Positions 42,964 to 51,573 of a stretch of 64,000 nt of DNA are shown in pieces. The position numbers and the translations under genes were made by a program. The stretch is from positions 1,612,001 through 1,676,000 of the forward strand of contig JBDXCG010000003.1 in NCBI GenBank assembly GCA_039980455.1. Direction: 5' to 3'. The DNA is from CALINF01 sp039980455 (GTDB lineage Bacteria; Pseudomonadota; Gammaproteobacteria; Pseudomonadales; Halieaceae). How positions within the stretch are numbered: the stretch's first letter is position 1; the number at the start of each line of letters is the position of its first letter. The notes beneath the pieces were generated by a model. It saw nothing but the letters and a program-made list of their open reading frames with translations, made no database searches and was not told the origin of the DNA.

Positions 42964-44589
42964 TTAGTCGTGCGGTGTTAACTCCGCGCCCTTGGGAGTC
43001 GTATCAGATACCCTGTGAGGAAATTTTTGTACCAACATCATGTGTTGCCGTAGGGAGTTCTGTATGGGCGTGACTGCAAATAGGCCGGGATACATGTGTC
43101 CGAACTTCTCTCCGGGATCTCGCATGACGTTATAGAACTCCATGCTGGGCAGACCACCGTGGCTCTCGCCGCTGATAAGCACCTTGAAATCCCTATAGCG
43201 AATAGCGCCTATTTCGCCACCGCTGTAGTGAAACATCATATGGCGGCGACCGTGGCCTTCACCCAGTAGTAACAGGGCGGTTTGGTCTATTCCGTCGGTA
43301 ATCCGGTCGCCGGGAATGTTGGCCGTGGCTCCGCCAATGCGCGCCGCGGTAGTAAACAGGTCGGTGAGATGAATTATGTCGACAGGGTCCTGGCCGGGTT
43401 CAATCATGCCGGGCCACCAGGCCATAGCGGGCACTCGTACACCGCCCTCGGTAACATCGCCCTTGGCGCCGCGCAGCCAGCTATAGCCTGAGGTGGGGTA
43501 GAACGCGTACATAGGGCCGTTGTCACTTATCCATACCACCAGGGTATTTTCGGCAATATCTTGCTCCTTGAGTGTATCGAACAACTGCGCAACGTGATGG
43601 TTGTGCATAGCGATTTCTGAGGCCTGACCGTTGACTTTGTCTACGAAAGGATCGTTCTGGTGTTTTTTGCTGCCATGCATCTGGGCCGTGTAGGTTGCCC
43701 AATAAATGAAGAAAGGATCATCGGCCTGTGCTTTGTCGACGATGTATTGCTTTATCTGAGCAATAGACTCTTCTTCAAATACTTCTTGTCGATTAACGCC
43801 GAGTTTGCCCGCCACCCCCTCAATTGGCTTACGGCCTTTACCCTTTTGGCCAACATATCCAGCAACTGAAAGATCAATACCTGTCCACTCTTTGTAAACC
43901 TCCTCACCGGGAAAGTCATAAAAGGGCGCTCTGATCGGGCTAGGCTGATCATTGGTATGTTGCGCGGCAGGCCAGGCATCGGGGGCACCGTTAAACAGAC
44001 CGTAATACGCGTAGTCGTAGCCCTGATTCTCTGGCGCGTTACTCTCAAGATCACCAAGATGCCATTTGCCCCACATAGCCGTGTGGTAGCCCGCTTCAGA
44101 AAGGACTTCCGCCACAGTGACTTCTTTTTCTGAGAGACCATCTATTTGGCCTGGCCACAGTACGCTTAACAGTCCGGTACGCACCGGATGGCGCCCGGTG
44201 TTTATTGCTATGCGTGATGGAGTGCATGAAGGTTCTGCATAGGCAGACCAGAAAGCCATGCCTTCTTCTGCCATGGAGTCCAGAGTGGGAGTTGGAGTGC
44301 CTCGATGTTTACCACCTCCCTGCCAGCCCAATTCGCCCCAGCCAATATCGTCGGCAAGAATGTAGATAATGTTAGGCTTCTTGCCAAAGCGCTTTTCGAG
44401 CGATGAAAGTTTTTGGTCTATAGCATTGTCTTCTGTCGACCAGACTTTGGCTTTCTTTTGTTGCTCCTCTTGAAAGTAGCCATCAAATACCGGCGTGGCG
44501 ATTGCTGCGCTCGAGTAGGCCATGCTGGCTATCCAAATCCAAGCCAGATGGAGCGACATATTTAATGAGCTTCGCGCTAGTAGTTGCAT
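42964..44589 (-). CDS. exported arylsulfatase (type I sulfatase)
   Basis: A 541-residue enzyme with N-terminal signal (about residues 10-31), metal-site DD (D80, D81) and the classical formylglycine motif C122-T-P-S-R126. Further core motifs: GKWHLGD, LVVWISDNGPMYAFYP, GAKGDVTEGGVRVPAMAWWPG. It is longer at the N-terminus than the sulfatase at 33331-34878 by a charged spacer (about 36-70) and is not a close paralog. First gene of a two-gene operon with the outer-membrane protein, divergent from a TetR regulator across a palindrome, so likely induced by its substrate. Confidence 0.9.
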   Translation of the reverse strand: MQLLARSSLNMSLHLAWIWIASMAYSSAAIATPVFDGYFQEEQQKKAKVWSTEDNAIDQKLSSLEKRFGKKPNIIYILADDIGWGELGWQGGGKHRGTPTPTLDSMAEEGMAFWSAYAEPSCTPSRIAINTGRHPVRTGLLSVLWPGQIDGLSEKEVTVAEVLSEAGYHTAMWGKWHLGDLESNAPENQGYDYAYYGLFNGAPDAWPAAQHTNDQPSPIRAPFYDFPGEEVYKEWTGIDLSVAGYVGQKGKGRKPIEGVAGKLGVNRQEVFEEESIAQIKQYIVDKAQADDPFFIYWATYTAQMHGSKKHQNDPFVDKVNGQASEIAMHNHHVAQLFDTLKEQDIAENTLVVWISDNGPMYAFYPTSGYSWLRGAKGDVTEGGVRVPAMAWWPGMIEPGQDPVDIIHLTDLFTTAARIGGATANIPGDRITDGIDQTALLLLGEGHGRRHMMFHYSGGEIGAIRYRDFKVLISGESHGGLPSMEFYNVMRDPGEKFGHMYPGLFAVTPIQNSLRQHMMLVQKFPHRVSDTTPKGAELTPHD

Positions 44590-44676
44590 CGTAATAAACC
44601 TCGAGGCTTGTGGTGACGGATCCCCTTAGGGTGAACCGATGTAGCGGCTAGCCAACTAGTGCATGTGGGCAGCATC

Positions 44677-44702
44677 TTAACTAGACGGTTGCGTCTAGTT
44701 AA
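44677..44702. promoter_or_regulatory. TetR operator between sulfatase and its regulator
   Basis: A perfect palindrome, arms TTAACTAGAC (44677-44686) and GTCTAGTTAA (44693-44702) with a 6-bp centre, in the 158-bp region between divergent sulfatase and TetR genes. Confidence 0.8.
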
Positions 44703-44747
44703 ATTAGCTCAATTGCCATAGACACGTCAAATTTGCATACTTGACGT

Positions 44748-45332
44748 ATGTCAAAGAAAAACGTCAGAGCGAGAGTGAGCAAAGACCAATGGCTACAGTG
44801 CGCCATGGAGGTATTTGCTCGGGAGGGCAATAAAGGCGTGCGAATTGAATATCTTGCGAGAGAGATCGGGGTTGCTAAGGCCGGCTTCTACTGGCACTTC
44901 AAGGACAGTGAAGATTTGCTGAAGAACATGCTGGATTTTTGGCTGCATGAGTTTACAGAGATCGTGATGCTCAATATGGAGTCTTTAGATCTAGGACCAA
45001 AAGAGCGACTGGAGTTGCTTGTAAAAATGGTAGAGGACTACGATCTTGCGCGCTATGACGTAAATTTCAGAACGTGGGCCAAGACTGATCCAGTAGTGGC
45101 AAAAAAGGTAAAAGCCGTATTAAAACTACGATTGGAGGCGGTGCGCCAGGCGATTAGTGAGCTGGGCTACGCCGACGAGGATCTTGAGTTTCGTACCCAC
45201 CTTTTCGTTTGCTACCTCTCAAATGAGGCAGATATGTTCGGTGGGCGCGGCGTTTCCACGAAGAAGGAACGGGCGCATTATAAGCAGACATTGCTTCGCA
45301 TGGTAACCGAACAAAGGGATCTGACAAGCTAA
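44748..45332 (+). CDS. TetR-family transcriptional regulator
   Basis: A 194-residue regulator. The N-terminal helix-turn-helix (about residues 10-60) reads QCAMEVFAREGNKGVRIEY...AREIGVAKAGFYWHFKDSEDLL, the standard TetR form. The C-terminal ligand domain is helical, with LRLEAVRQAISELGYADED. It faces away from the sulfatase operon over a 26-bp palindrome and probably represses it. It ends 78 bp before repeat R3. Confidence 0.88.
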   Translation: MSKKNVRARVSKDQWLQCAMEVFAREGNKGVRIEYLAREIGVAKAGFYWHFKDSEDLLKNMLDFWLHEFTEIVMLNMESLDLGPKERLELLVKMVEDYDLARYDVNFRTWAKTDPVVAKKVKAVLKLRLEAVRQAISELGYADEDLEFRTHLFVCYLSNEADMFGGRGVSTKKERAHYKQTLLRMVTEQRDLTS

Positions 45333-45409
45333 CTCATTGCAGCCAGAGTAATCCCACGCGTAGTAGTTAAGCAACCGCCCCTCTCCACTCTGTAAACTCA
45401 CTTGTTCTA

Positions 45410-45607
45410 GGCGATTCAGAGCCCCTGGGGGTGATTGAAATTAGCCGCGCTTCAAAGACTGCCAAGGGCGAGAGGCCAAAGAGTACCGTTGATGAGGATG
45501 GGAAGCCGCTGACTAAGAGGGGTCGGCGGGAGGAACGAGCAAAGCGTTAGGGGCTTAATCAGAGAAATGCCAAAGGGTTGCAGAGATGCAGCCCTTTTTT
45601 ATTGGGG
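45410..45607 (+). repeat. tRNA-Asn-linked repeat, copy R3 (5' truncated)
   Basis: Starts inside the 73-codon gene (at its codon 28) and keeps that frame open to the normal stop (45548-45550), then the hairpin terminator at 45573-45600. The tRNA part and gene start are lost. Sequence of the remaining gene: GDSEPLGVIEISRASKTAKG onward. Confidence 0.88.
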
Positions 45608-45609
45608 GC

Positions 45610-45726
45610 TTCAGGGGGCCAGGTTCATTGCTGCTAGCTGTGTTGGTGATGGGTGATGGGTGATGGGTGATGGGTGATAACACATCAAAGTGTGGAGGCA
45701 TGAATCGAGGAAACTGACCCCTCAAA
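45610..45726. repeat. diverged copy of the inverted-repeat element with 7-bp tandem repeats
   Basis: Aligned by eye with 41682-41777 (CAGGTTCATTGCTGCT, GTGGAGGCATGAATC, ACTGACCCCTC). Internally GATGGGT is repeated four times (45648-45675) where the other copy has one. Confidence 0.65.
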
Positions 45727-45762
45727 ATGCAAGCATTATCCCCAAGGCTGAATCAGGACCTC

Positions 45763-45793
45763 TAACGTCCGCTTTCGCCTAATAGCGGTTATA
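45763..45793. repeat. REP-like hairpin, imperfect copy
   Basis: TAACGTCCGCTTTCGCCTA at 45763-45781 matches the start of the perfect hairpin at 47095; its right arm has decayed (AGCGGTTATA). The 45727-45911 stretch holds nothing else. Confidence 0.6.
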
Positions 45794-45911
45794 CGTGTAT
45801 TCTTAGTTCGAAGTCCACTGTCGTCCCAAAACGTAACCACTAGATTTACTGCTCTCGCACGAGAAAAACTAAATCAACTCAAAACAGAAAGACTCGCGGG
45901 AGCATGAGAAC

Positions 45912-46451
45912 TTGAAACTACGCAACAAAGAAATAGCAGAAATCTTCGGCGCCTTTGCAGTGGTTGCATCTCTAATGTTTGTTGGCCTTCAACTTTACCT
46001 CGATAGAAAGGTCGCGTTGGCGGACCAATATTTCAATCGGGGAGAATCGGCCAAAGAAGACCGTCGATCGAGGCTTGAGAGCGATGTCTATTTCCAGCAC
46101 GTTGAAGAATCATGGGCGCTTGGATGGAGGCCGCATTATTGGGACGAAGAATCGCTTGTCGCAAAGCAAATTGAAGCGGGAGAGCGAAGTGTAACAGCCG
46201 TGATTGCCTTTGAACTCGTTCTCCGGATGAATATCATCGGTTACGACAATCTCTACTACCAATATCAACAGGGGCTACTGAATGAAGAGAGCTGGATTGG
46301 TATGCGTTCTGGGCTAAAAGAAATAATGGCAGAAAACCACTTTATTAGAACTGTTTATCAGTCTCACTCGCGGGCCAATATTCAGCCCGTAGTTGATCAG
46401 ATAGCAAGGGAAATTGAGATCGAGCGTGCCACAGCCATGCCGTCGAGGTAA
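45912..46451 (+). CDS. membrane-anchored hypothetical protein
   Basis: A 179-residue protein with TTG start preceded by GGGAG. One N-terminal transmembrane helix (about residues 9-30, IFGAFAVVASLMFVGLQLYL) is followed by a soluble helical part rich in Trp/Tyr (ESWALGWRPHYWDEES, NLYYQYQQGLL). Proteins of this plan (EIAEIFGAxAVVASLxFVGLQ...) are scattered widely in marine proteobacteria with no known role. It lies between two REP-like hairpins in the third inserted segment. Confidence 0.65.
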   Translation: MKLRNKEIAEIFGAFAVVASLMFVGLQLYLDRKVALADQYFNRGESAKEDRRSRLESDVYFQHVEESWALGWRPHYWDEESLVAKQIEAGERSVTAVIAFELVLRMNIIGYDNLYYQYQQGLLNEESWIGMRSGLKEIMAENHFIRTVYQSHSRANIQPVVDQIAREIEIERATAMPSR

Positions 46452-46597
46452 TCGCACGCGCCTTCTGCTTAAGCCCAGCTTTTGATGACTGTAGAGCGTT
46501 TCGCAATTCTTTTGTGAGCGGGCCCGGCTTGAGGTGAAAGCGGAACTTTTGCATGTGCTACTGTAGGCGTCACCTGAAAGATCAAAAAGGCTATTTA

Positions 46598-47029
46598 GTG
46601 AAGTTTCTACTATCCGAAGCAGATCGCGAATTCAAAAATCGAGTTGAATCTTGTAATTTCCCCGTGGCCGAGTTTGATCACAAAGCACACATACGGTTGG
46701 CATACGTCTACCTTGCAGAAAACAGTACAGTTGAAACGGTTCATCTTGTGCGAGATACGCTAACTGCTCTACTGAGACATGCGGGTGTTGATCCATCCCA
46801 GAAATATCATGAAACTCTTACAGAAGCATGGGTATTGGCAGTTAGTCATTTTATGCGGAATACCGATGATTCTCAGTCGGCCGATGATTTCATTAAGAAG
46901 AACACAGCGATGCTAGATTCAAAAATCATGATGACTCATTATTCGCCTGAAATACTGTTCTCAGACGAGGCACGCAAAGCATTTGTTGAACCTAATCTTG
47001 ATCCAATCCCGAGACATATTGAAAAATAG
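46598..47029 (+). CDS. conserved hypothetical protein with FDHKAH motif
   Basis: A 143-residue protein; GTG at 46598 is preferred because the family-like sequence begins there. It contains EFDHKAHIRLAYVYL and QKYHETLTEAWVLAV, two His-containing helices that recur in a small uncharacterised family; the histidines could bind a metal. No signal peptide or membrane segment. Not obviously linked to its neighbours. Confidence 0.6.
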   Translation: MKFLLSEADREFKNRVESCNFPVAEFDHKAHIRLAYVYLAENSTVETVHLVRDTLTALLRHAGVDPSQKYHETLTEAWVLAVSHFMRNTDDSQSADDFIKKNTAMLDSKIMMTHYSPEILFSDEARKAFVEPNLDPIPRHIEK

Positions 47030-47094
47030 GCTGGAGCGACTTCCGCAATGAGGTGATAGCGGACACTACCCCATTGACGGCGACTCAGGCCCTA

Positions 47095-47126
47095 TAACGT
47101 CCGCTTTCGCCTAGGAGCGGACGTTA
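47095..47126. repeat. REP-like perfect hairpin
   Basis: 11-bp arms TAACGTCCGCT (47095-47105) and AGCGGACGTTA (47116-47126). A damaged copy is at 45763-45793. The two bracket two small hypothetical genes. Confidence 0.75.
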
Positions 47127-47137
47127 GCCATGTGATA

Positions 47138-47509
47138 ATGTTCCCGACTCTACGCGGGCGATGGAGGTCTCTACACTGCTTTATATTTTCGTTCCGCGAC
47201 AATCCTTCAAGCCTTTGGCGAATCACCTTGGAACTCCTCGGAATCCTGTTTACCGGCAATCCACTTAATAGCGTGGCTGTGGCTGCCGTATTCGTAGCAT
47301 TGTGCTTTGCAAAACGGGCCAAGACTGGTGGCGAAGATTTTCTTTCTCGCTGGCCTCCTGCAGCGATCGTCGGCTGGCTGCTTTATGGCGCTTGGGAATG
47401 GTTAATTCAGGTTCGTAAGCCCGAGGCGAATATTCGGATAGACCTTCTCTTGATCTATCCGTTGCTGGGGCTACTATCCATTTGGGCGCTCTACCGCTTG
47501 ATTCGATAA
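47138..47509 (+). CDS. small membrane protein of unknown function
   Basis: About 123 residues with three hydrophobic segments (about residues 40-58 TGNPLNSVAVAAVFVALCF, 73-88 and 100-120). The C-terminal part WEWLIQVRKPEANIRIDLLLIYPLLG is the recognisable portion of a family of small membrane proteins in proteobacteria. The true start is uncertain (a GTG two codons upstream and later starts are possible). It overlaps no other gene and has no known role. Confidence 0.6.
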   Translation: MFPTLRGRWRSLHCFIFSFRDNPSSLWRITLELLGILFTGNPLNSVAVAAVFVALCFAKRAKTGGEDFLSRWPPAAIVGWLLYGAWEWLIQVRKPEANIRIDLLLIYPLLGLLSIWALYRLIR

Positions 47510-47541
47510 TGTCGCATAACATTGACTTTGGAATACTCCCC

Positions 47542-48435
47542 ATGACACCCCAAACTAACAAATGCTCCATTCCCACTTTATTTTGGCTGGCACTAGCAGC
47601 CATGTTCACTGCAACTCCGGATGCACTCAGTGACTCAGTGAGATCCCGCTGTGGCTACTCGGAGAGGGCGGACGCAGAACCAGAAACCTACCAACCCTGC
47701 GTATTTTCCCAGAGGCAGGGATATATCAATATCAGTATTGGGAGCAATACTCCGCATCTATTCTCTCCCGATGGTGACTCCGCAGGGACCTACCTTGACC
47801 AGGAGGGTCAGCGTGTTTATCGCAAAAAGGGATTGGATGGACGCGGCCAGATTTTCCAACTATCGGGCCAATATTTATACGTACTCTGGAATCCGGCTCC
47901 CAGCCGGCTGGAATGTCAGGACACCAACCTGACAGCGCCAAGCCAATGCCTATTGGGTGATGGCAATGTAGGGTTTGCTCTTCAGGCGACCAGCGGCAGC
48001 TCACTAAATACGCTGACACTCTCTGGTATCGGACTGTCAATAGACAACGAAGCGCAGAAAGTCGAGCTGGATGGCAATGCATACCTGGCGGAGCTAGCTG
48101 ACTTAGACAGTGACGGCTGGCCTGAAGTCTATGTGTACGTAAGCTCAGCGGGTAGTGGCAGTTACGGCTCCCTAGTCGCCTATGCAGTAAATAATGGTAA
48201 GTCAGCCACCCCCATTTATCTTCCACCAATTGATACGAATGTTGAGGCCAGCTCGGGATACCAGGGCCACGATGAATTTCGCGTAGTAGAAAACCGCCTT
48301 GAAAGACGCTACCCCATATATGCCGAAGGAGACACTAATGCCAGCCCTAGTGGCGGAATGCGTCAGATACAGTATCGATTACTCCCCGGTGAGGCCGGAT
48401 GGAAGTTGGAGATTGAAAACATATTGGAATATTGA
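47542..48435 (+). CDS. PliI-like lysozyme inhibitor family protein
   Basis: A 297-residue exported protein; ATG at 47542 gives a signal peptide (hydrophobic about residues 13-25). Residues about 45-125 form one beta domain with Cys (CGYSERADAEP, CVFSQRQGYINI). The C-terminal domain shows the PliI pattern: LAELADLDSDGWPEVYVYV, SGSYGSLVAYAVNNG, GYQGHDEFRVVE, YAEGDTNASPSGGMRQIQY. PliI proteins block invertebrate-type lysozyme in the periplasm, so this gene may protect the cell against animal or protist lysozyme. The N-terminal domain is extra compared with short PliI proteins. Confidence 0.7.
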   Translation: MTPQTNKCSIPTLFWLALAAMFTATPDALSDSVRSRCGYSERADAEPETYQPCVFSQRQGYINISIGSNTPHLFSPDGDSAGTYLDQEGQRVYRKKGLDGRGQIFQLSGQYLYVLWNPAPSRLECQDTNLTAPSQCLLGDGNVGFALQATSGSSLNTLTLSGIGLSIDNEAQKVELDGNAYLAELADLDSDGWPEVYVYVSSAGSGSYGSLVAYAVNNGKSATPIYLPPIDTNVEASSGYQGHDEFRVVENRLERRYPIYAEGDTNASPSGGMRQIQYRLLPGEAGWKLEIENILEY

Positions 48436-48528
48436 AGTGGCTCTGCGATTATTGATGCTATGAAATAGGCCACTAACAACGTGGACATTGGTGCGCTCAA
48501 AAGTTTAGGGAAATAGGATACTGTCACT

Positions 48529-48903
48529 GTGAATTTTTCAACTGCCATAAAAACGGTGCTCAATAAATATATCGTCTTCAGCGGCAGAGCAAGTCGCGAA
48601 GAGTTCTGGTACTGGGTTCTAGGGGTGCTTTTGGTGACCACTCTTTTAGCCATTATCGAGGGACTTGTAATCGCACCTGCCACTGGCTTTGAGGCGTTCG
48701 ATCCAAAAGCCGGACAACCACTCGGGATGATTTTTAATCTGGCTATCTTCCTGCCATCTATTGCGGTAGCTGTACGTCGCCTCCACGACATTGGCCGGGC
48801 AGGCTGGTGGTTCTTTATTCAGCTAATACCAATCATCGGCACACTCATCCTATTGTGGTGGTATGTACAGCCGGGATCGGGGCAACCAAATGAATACGAC
48901 TGA
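48529..48903 (+). CDS. DUF805 membrane protein
   Basis: A 124-residue protein with a GTG start. The family signature is clear: FSGRASREEFWYWVL near the N-terminus and IAVAVRRLHDIGRAGWWFFI before the last helices. Three transmembrane helices are visible. Known only as an inner-membrane family of unknown function. It follows the PliI-like gene by 93 bp on the same strand. Confidence 0.9.
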   Translation: MNFSTAIKTVLNKYIVFSGRASREEFWYWVLGVLLVTTLLAIIEGLVIAPATGFEAFDPKAGQPLGMIFNLAIFLPSIAVAVRRLHDIGRAGWWFFIQLIPIIGTLILLWWYVQPGSGQPNEYD

Positions 48904-49011
48904 AGTCCTGATGTGCGAGAAGTGAAAGCCGGTGAAAATCAGCATCGCTTGTGTGCGTGCATGGCCCGATTCTAGCAACATCGACGATCTAACTCCCCAG
49001 CAGCATGGTCT

Positions 49012-49743
49012 TTACTCCGGGTGATGAGCCGCGTAGAGCGCGGGTAAAAAGGAAGCCAGGGTCGACATTTCTTCGATAGCGTGAGTCTTTAAACCTTCGG
49101 CTCCTTCCGGCCTTATGCCGATGAGACGTACAATTGCAACATTCCCCAGTACGCCTTCGATTGATGCCACTTCCTCATCACCCTTTCTCTTTCCAACATG
49201 GCCCAGCCAGAACCTCGAGCGCATTTCCGCCCCGTCTTCGTTATCGCGGACTACATGGCACATCTTGCCACCGTAAATTGGCGTTTCGAGCAGCCCCGGC
49301 CTCGCACAGAGAACAAACAAAGTTTCTTCGTTAGGGTCATACCCAAACATTTGTTCTGCGGGGATGAATTGAATCCGCAATTTATTCATTTCGCCGCCTA
49401 TGTATTCATGCACAAGATGGCTTGCACCCACGATCTGCCCGGGAACTTTATTTTCCCAATCCATCCAGACGTGATCTTTTGGATGCCAGCGTTTGTAGTG
49501 ATCGCTCGTTTGCATGTAGTCGGTGAACCACCATTTAACCATTTTGGCTTTCACTCCTGGCATTGGCGTTCGAACGGCAACCAGATATGTGCCATCAGGC
49601 ATCCGCTTGGTTTCAGTTTTATACTGTTTCGATGCCTCTACCAGAGTCGCCTCCGGATCAACAGTGTTTGCAAAGGGGTTAGTTCCGAAGATTGCAAGCA
49701 GTGTAATCACGAGTAATCCAGCGCCGACTAGCCATTTCTTCAT
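49012..49743 (-). CDS. DAPG-hydrolase (PhlG)-like enzyme, exported
   Basis: A 243-residue protein; start at 49743, which has GGAAGG 5 nt upstream, opens a signal anchor (about residues 4-24). Sequence resembles the diacetylphloroglucinol hydrolase family: TPMPGVKAKMVKWWFTDYM and RWHPKDHVWMDW. Candidate zinc ligands H87, E118 and a C-terminal HAIEE (H221, E225) have spacing like the His/Glu/His/Glu set of PhlG (H129, E160, H270, E274, from memory). PhlG cleaves a carbon-carbon bond of an acyl phenol. The gene is divergent from a TetR regulator. Confidence 0.65.
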   Translation of the reverse strand: MKKWLVGAGLLVITLLAIFGTNPFANTVDPEATLVEASKQYKTETKRMPDGTYLVAVRTPMPGVKAKMVKWWFTDYMQTSDHYKRWHPKDHVWMDWENKVPGQIVGASHLVHEYIGGEMNKLRIQFIPAEQMFGYDPNEETLFVLCARPGLLETPIYGGKMCHVVRDNEDGAEMRSRFWLGHVGKRKGDEEVASIEGVLGNVAIVRLIGIRPEGAEGLKTHAIEEMSTLASFLPALYAAHHPE

Positions 49744-49796
49744 TACTTCCTTCCTCATCTTTTATTAGCAACTGCGCATGTGGGGTGGTTGACTTT

Positions 49797-49816
49797 TATT
49801 CTATGACCATAGAATA
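49797..49816. promoter_or_regulatory. TetR operator before the DAPG-hydrolase-like gene and its regulator
   Basis: Perfect palindrome with arms TATTCTATG (49797-49805) and CATAGAATA (49808-49816), 2-bp centre, between divergent genes. Its position argues that the TetR gene starts downstream of it. Confidence 0.78.
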
Positions 49817-49844
49817 TATTAATTCTACAAATATGGAAATACCA

Positions 49845-50501
49845 ATGGATTTAGACGATCGGGCTGGATTGAAGAAGAGACGGGGTCGCCCGGCCAAATC
49901 TGCAGATACGGAAGATAAGCGCCTGGCGCTCTCGCTGGCTGCGTTGCAGGTATTCGGGGATAAAGGATTCGAGGGTGCATCGCTTAGCCAGATTGCCCGC
50001 CTTGCCGACACTGATGTTGGGTTGATTCGTTACTATTTCGGCTCAAAGCAAGCCTTATGGCAGGGTGTCATTAGCGACTTATCAAGCATACTGGGGGGCG
50101 AACTTGTCGCCACTATTGGGGATTCCGGTGACGATCCAGTTGAAAACCTTCGTGTTGTCATCCGCTGGTTTATCATGATGTCAGCGCGTCGCCCCTATCT
50201 CAGCAGAATCATTGCTCAAGAAGGAAATCAGGCTGATGGTCGGGCCGAGTTTCTGGCGCAACAGCTCATTGCGCCATTCTATGAGCTCATAACGAATTTG
50301 GTACGTGCTGCGAAGAAGCGAGCTTGTATTCCAGATGTAGATGACCGAACACTTTTCTTTATGATCACCCACGGTGGGTCATTTCCGATGTCGATTCCCG
50401 TTATCACTAATGAATTTCCAGGGGACGAAATCTGTTCCAATAAAGCGCTAAATCTGCATGCAGATTCTATCATCAAGCTAATAATCAGAGATGAAAAATG
50501 A
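49845..50501 (+). CDS. TetR-family transcriptional regulator
   Basis: About 218 residues. The start at 49845 (or the ATG at 49833) is preferred over one at 49785, which would place the palindrome inside the coding region. N-terminal KKRRGRPAKS then LAALQVFGDKGFEGASLSQIARLADTDVGLIRYYFGSKQAL, a standard TetR helix-turn-helix. The ligand domain follows. It overlaps the MBL hydrolase gene by ATGA, so both come from one transcript, and it faces the DAPG-hydrolase-like gene across the operator. Confidence 0.87.
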   Translation: MDLDDRAGLKKRRGRPAKSADTEDKRLALSLAALQVFGDKGFEGASLSQIARLADTDVGLIRYYFGSKQALWQGVISDLSSILGGELVATIGDSGDDPVENLRVVIRWFIMMSARRPYLSRIIAQEGNQADGRAEFLAQQLIAPFYELITNLVRAAKKRACIPDVDDRTLFFMITHGGSFPMSIPVITNEFPGDEICSNKALNLHADSIIKLIIRDEK

Positions 50502-51538
50502 ATACCTCACTAAAACTTCTCGCTGGCATGATTGTCGCTATTCTGACTGTCGTCATTTACTCCACCCAACGGCCAAATTGGATAATCGAACTCGCCGTTG
50601 ACAGTCAAATTGAAGCGAATATAAATGCTCAAGAGATTTCCGATACTACCTTCGAACTACTTTTCTGTGGTACAGGTTCACCTCAACATCACAGTGATCG
50701 GGGTCAACCCTGTTTAGCCATCGTTGCGGCAGGACGCCTTTTTCTTTTTGACGCGGGACAGGGAGCGGCCCAGAGGCTAAATGAGTTTGGGGCACCAATC
50801 CTTCACCTAGACACTGTTTTTCTAACACACCTTCACTCTGATCACATGTCGGGGCTCGGCGAAGTACTGCATAACGGTTGGCTATATGGTCGACAGCATC
50901 TAGTAGATGTCATAGGACCACCAGGTACAGAAAAAGTATTAGCAGGGTTTCAGCAGGTGTATGAAGACGATCTGCACGAAAGGCAACGGGTACTAGGCGA
51001 AGAGTACCTGAACTCCACATCCGGTATGGGGCGGGGGCTGGATGTTAAAATTGAAGCCCTGGACCTCGCTGTCGTCTATGAAAGTGGCGGAGTCGTGATT
51101 AAGGCGTTTCAGGTTAATCACCCTGACTGGCCTTATGCTTACGGCTACAGGATAGAGTATGAAGGGAAAACAGTTGTCGTGAGCGGAGATACAGCATATA
51201 CCCCGTCGATCGGCATTCATGCCAAAGGCGCAGATGTCCTGATCCATGAAGCACTGAACTCGGACTTGATGACGATGGGGGGGCGATTGCTTAAAAAACA
51301 TGGCTCGGTGATTGACGAGGCACGCTTAGACTTAATCTCTTCGGTTCATACACCCACTGAGTTGGTGGCGAAGTCAGCCGATGAAGCTGATGCTGGGACA
51401 TTGATCGTTTCCCACTTGATTCCACCCATTCCAGCAATCGGGTTTATAGAAAAATACTTTGTTCAAGGTATGGATAAAGTCTACGACGGAGAAATTATTG
51501 TTGCACGAGATGGGATGAGAATTAAGTTAATCGACTGA
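50498..51538 (+). CDS. membrane-anchored MBL-fold hydrolase
   Basis: A 346-residue protein with N-terminal hydrophobic anchor (about residues 5-22). The metallo-beta-lactamase fold shows LLFCGTGSPQ, FDAGQGAAQRL, the metal motif THLHSDH (H111, H113, D115, H116), VVSGDTAYTP and IVSHLIPP. The order and spacing are like ribonuclease Z/arylsulfatase-type MBL proteins. As an anchored, TetR-controlled protein it more likely hydrolyses a small ester or sulfate than RNA (inference). It probably acts in one pathway with the PhlG-like enzyme. Confidence 0.82.
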   Translation: MNTSLKLLAGMIVAILTVVIYSTQRPNWIIELAVDSQIEANINAQEISDTTFELLFCGTGSPQHHSDRGQPCLAIVAAGRLFLFDAGQGAAQRLNEFGAPILHLDTVFLTHLHSDHMSGLGEVLHNGWLYGRQHLVDVIGPPGTEKVLAGFQQVYEDDLHERQRVLGEEYLNSTSGMGRGLDVKIEALDLAVVYESGGVVIKAFQVNHPDWPYAYGYRIEYEGKTVVVSGDTAYTPSIGIHAKGADVLIHEALNSDLMTMGGRLLKKHGSVIDEARLDLISSVHTPTELVAKSADEADAGTLIVSHLIPPIPAIGFIEKYFVQGMDKVYDGEIIVARDGMRIKLID

Positions 51539-51573
51539 GATTTGACCTGACGGCCTGCCCCGCTAGCGACGGC

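Noticed and set aside
45640..45680. CRISPR array
   Set aside because: The short repeats GATGGGT are contiguous 7-bp units without spacers; no cas genes are seen anywhere in the window.
47095..47126. Integron attC site
   Set aside because: The hairpin has AAC and GTT ends, but the GTT is not followed by the RRRY pattern, arms are perfect without the usual extrahelical bases, and no integron integrase or cassette array geometry is present.
49785..49844. Upstream start for the TetR gene at 49785
   Set aside because: It would put the perfect palindrome within the coding sequence; the ATGs at 49833 or 49845 fit better.
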